This document shows, piece by piece, positions 63,467 to 64,000 of a stretch of 64,000 nt of DNA; position 1 is the first letter of the stretch, and the number at the start of each line of letters is the position of its first letter. The position numbers were made by a program, and so were the translations under genes. Source of the stretch: Palsa-504 sp050011155 (lineage in GTDB: Bacteria; Actinomycetota; Actinomycetes; Streptosporangiales; Streptosporangiaceae); contig JBEKJP010000012.1 in NCBI GenBank assembly GCA_050011155.1, positions 1-64,000 on the forward strand, in the 5' to 3' direction. The notes under the pieces are model-generated. The model made no database searches. It saw only the letters and a program-made list of their open reading frames with translations, and had not been told where the DNA came from.

Positions 63467-64000
63467 GTGGAATTCACCGAAGTAATCAGGCGCCGCCGGA
63501 TGATCCGCGGCTTCACCACCGAACCGCTGCCCGCGGGCACCGCCGACCGGCTGCTGGAGGCGGCCAGCCGGGCGCCGTCGGCCGGCTTCAGCCAGGGCTT
63601 CTCGTTCCTGGTGCTGGAAGGCGCGGAGCAGTGCGCCCCGTTCTGGCGGCTGCTCTACGAGCAGGCGGCGCAGGCGGGCGAGGCCGCCGCCAGCGAAGCG
63701 GCCCAGGTCGACGCGCTGAGCGCCGCGCCGCTGGTCATCGTCCCGATGGCCAGCAAGGACGTCTACCTGAACCGGTACGCCCAGCCGGACAAGGCCTGGA
63801 CCGCCGCCTACGGCGAGGCCCGCTGGGCGGTGCCGTACTGGTACATCGACACCGGGTTCGCCACCTTGCTCATCCTGCTCGCGGTCGTCGACGCCAAGCT
63901 CGGCGCGGTGTTCTTCGGCCCGCCAGACGTCGAGGATTTCCGCGCCGAGTTCGGCGTGCCGCCGGAATGGATGCCGATCGGCGCGGTCGCCGTCGGTTAT
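63467..64000 (+). CDS. Nitroreductase-family protein (3' end outside window)
   Basis: 178 codons from the GTG at 63467 to the window edge without a stop. The start VEFTEVIRRRRMIRGFTTEP and EAASRAPSAGFSQGFSFLVL are typical of the FMN-binding nitroreductase fold. Later DTGFATLLILLAVVDAKLGA also fits. Members reduce nitro groups or act in flavin/cofactor chemistry. Closely related actinobacterial proteins are described only as nitroreductase family. Divergent from the protease operon. Confidence 0.88.
   Translation, partial: MEFTEVIRRRRMIRGFTTEPLPAGTADRLLEAASRAPSAGFSQGFSFLVLEGAEQCAPFWRLLYEQAAQAGEAAASEAAQVDALSAAPLVIVPMASKDVYLNRYAQPDKAWTAAYGEARWAVPYWYIDTGFATLLILLAVVDAKLGAVFFGPPDVEDFRAEFGVPPEWMPIGAVAVGY

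Overview
The window is chromosomal DNA of a high-G+C actinomycete. Evidence for this is the strong GC bias at third codon positions, frequent GTG starts, a mycothiol biosynthesis ligase (mshC), a lexA / LysM protein / nrdR / class II ribonucleotide reductase locus arranged as in other Actinobacteria, a 10-methyl-fatty-acid gene pair, DUF4192 and DUF664 proteins and an actinobacterial-type SOS box. A filamentous, secondary-metabolite-producing lineage such as Streptosporangiales is a reasonable guess, but the genus cannot be fixed from sequence alone.

Layout. (1) 1-10.2 kb: the right end of a nonribosomal peptide cluster. It holds a C-A-T module open at the left edge (Thr-like adenylation pocket), a second C-A-T-thioesterase protein fused in frame to an MFS exporter and broken near its start by a 25-bp deletion, an MbtH-like gene without a stop codon, and a convergent FAD amine/amino-acid oxidase. 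(2) 10.3-20.3 kb: housekeeping. tRNA-Lys, an acyltransferase, a phosphatase / fructosamine-kinase repair pair, a membrane-anchored protein with a duplicated Cys-rich domain, a two-component system, a LuxR-type regulator, an LCP-family wall enzyme, tRNA-His and oligoribonuclease. (3) 20.3-33.5 kb: repeat-rich spacers, a PGRP/amidase-like protein, a DapA-family aldolase, two membrane proteases, an IclR regulator, an amidase, mshC, DUF4192, the tmsA-tmsB pair and a ketosynthase scrap. (4) 33.7-44 kb: leuS behind a leucine leader-peptide attenuator, then lexA, a LysM division-suppressor-like gene, nrdR and nrdJ. The nrdJ gene carries two LAGLIDADG inteins. (5) 44-48.9 kb: a patchy accessory stretch with atypical composition, phased direct repeats and an AAA-ATPase joined in frame to a GT-C membrane protein. 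(6) 48.9-57.6 kb: a DinB/DUF664 protein, a lipoprotein sulfatase, an oxidoreductase fragment, a PadR regulator and an SsuABC-type importer operon with two binding proteins. (7) 57.6-63.1 kb: a compact minus-strand operon encoding an intracellular subtilisin, a sigma factor, a small transthyretin-like protein and a TPR-CHAT (caspase-like) protease. (8) A nitroreductase-family gene runs off the right edge.

The best candidate for an undescribed system is region 7: two different protease chemistries, a scaffold/sensor TPR array and a dedicated sigma factor in one translationally coupled operon. The most concrete oddities are the two inteins in nrdJ, the NRPS-thioesterase-MFS fusion with a cysteine thioesterase nucleophile, and several sets of exactly phased repeats (16 bp at lexA, 23 bp before the ATPase, and three hairpins with a shared loop at 21.8-22.0 kb).
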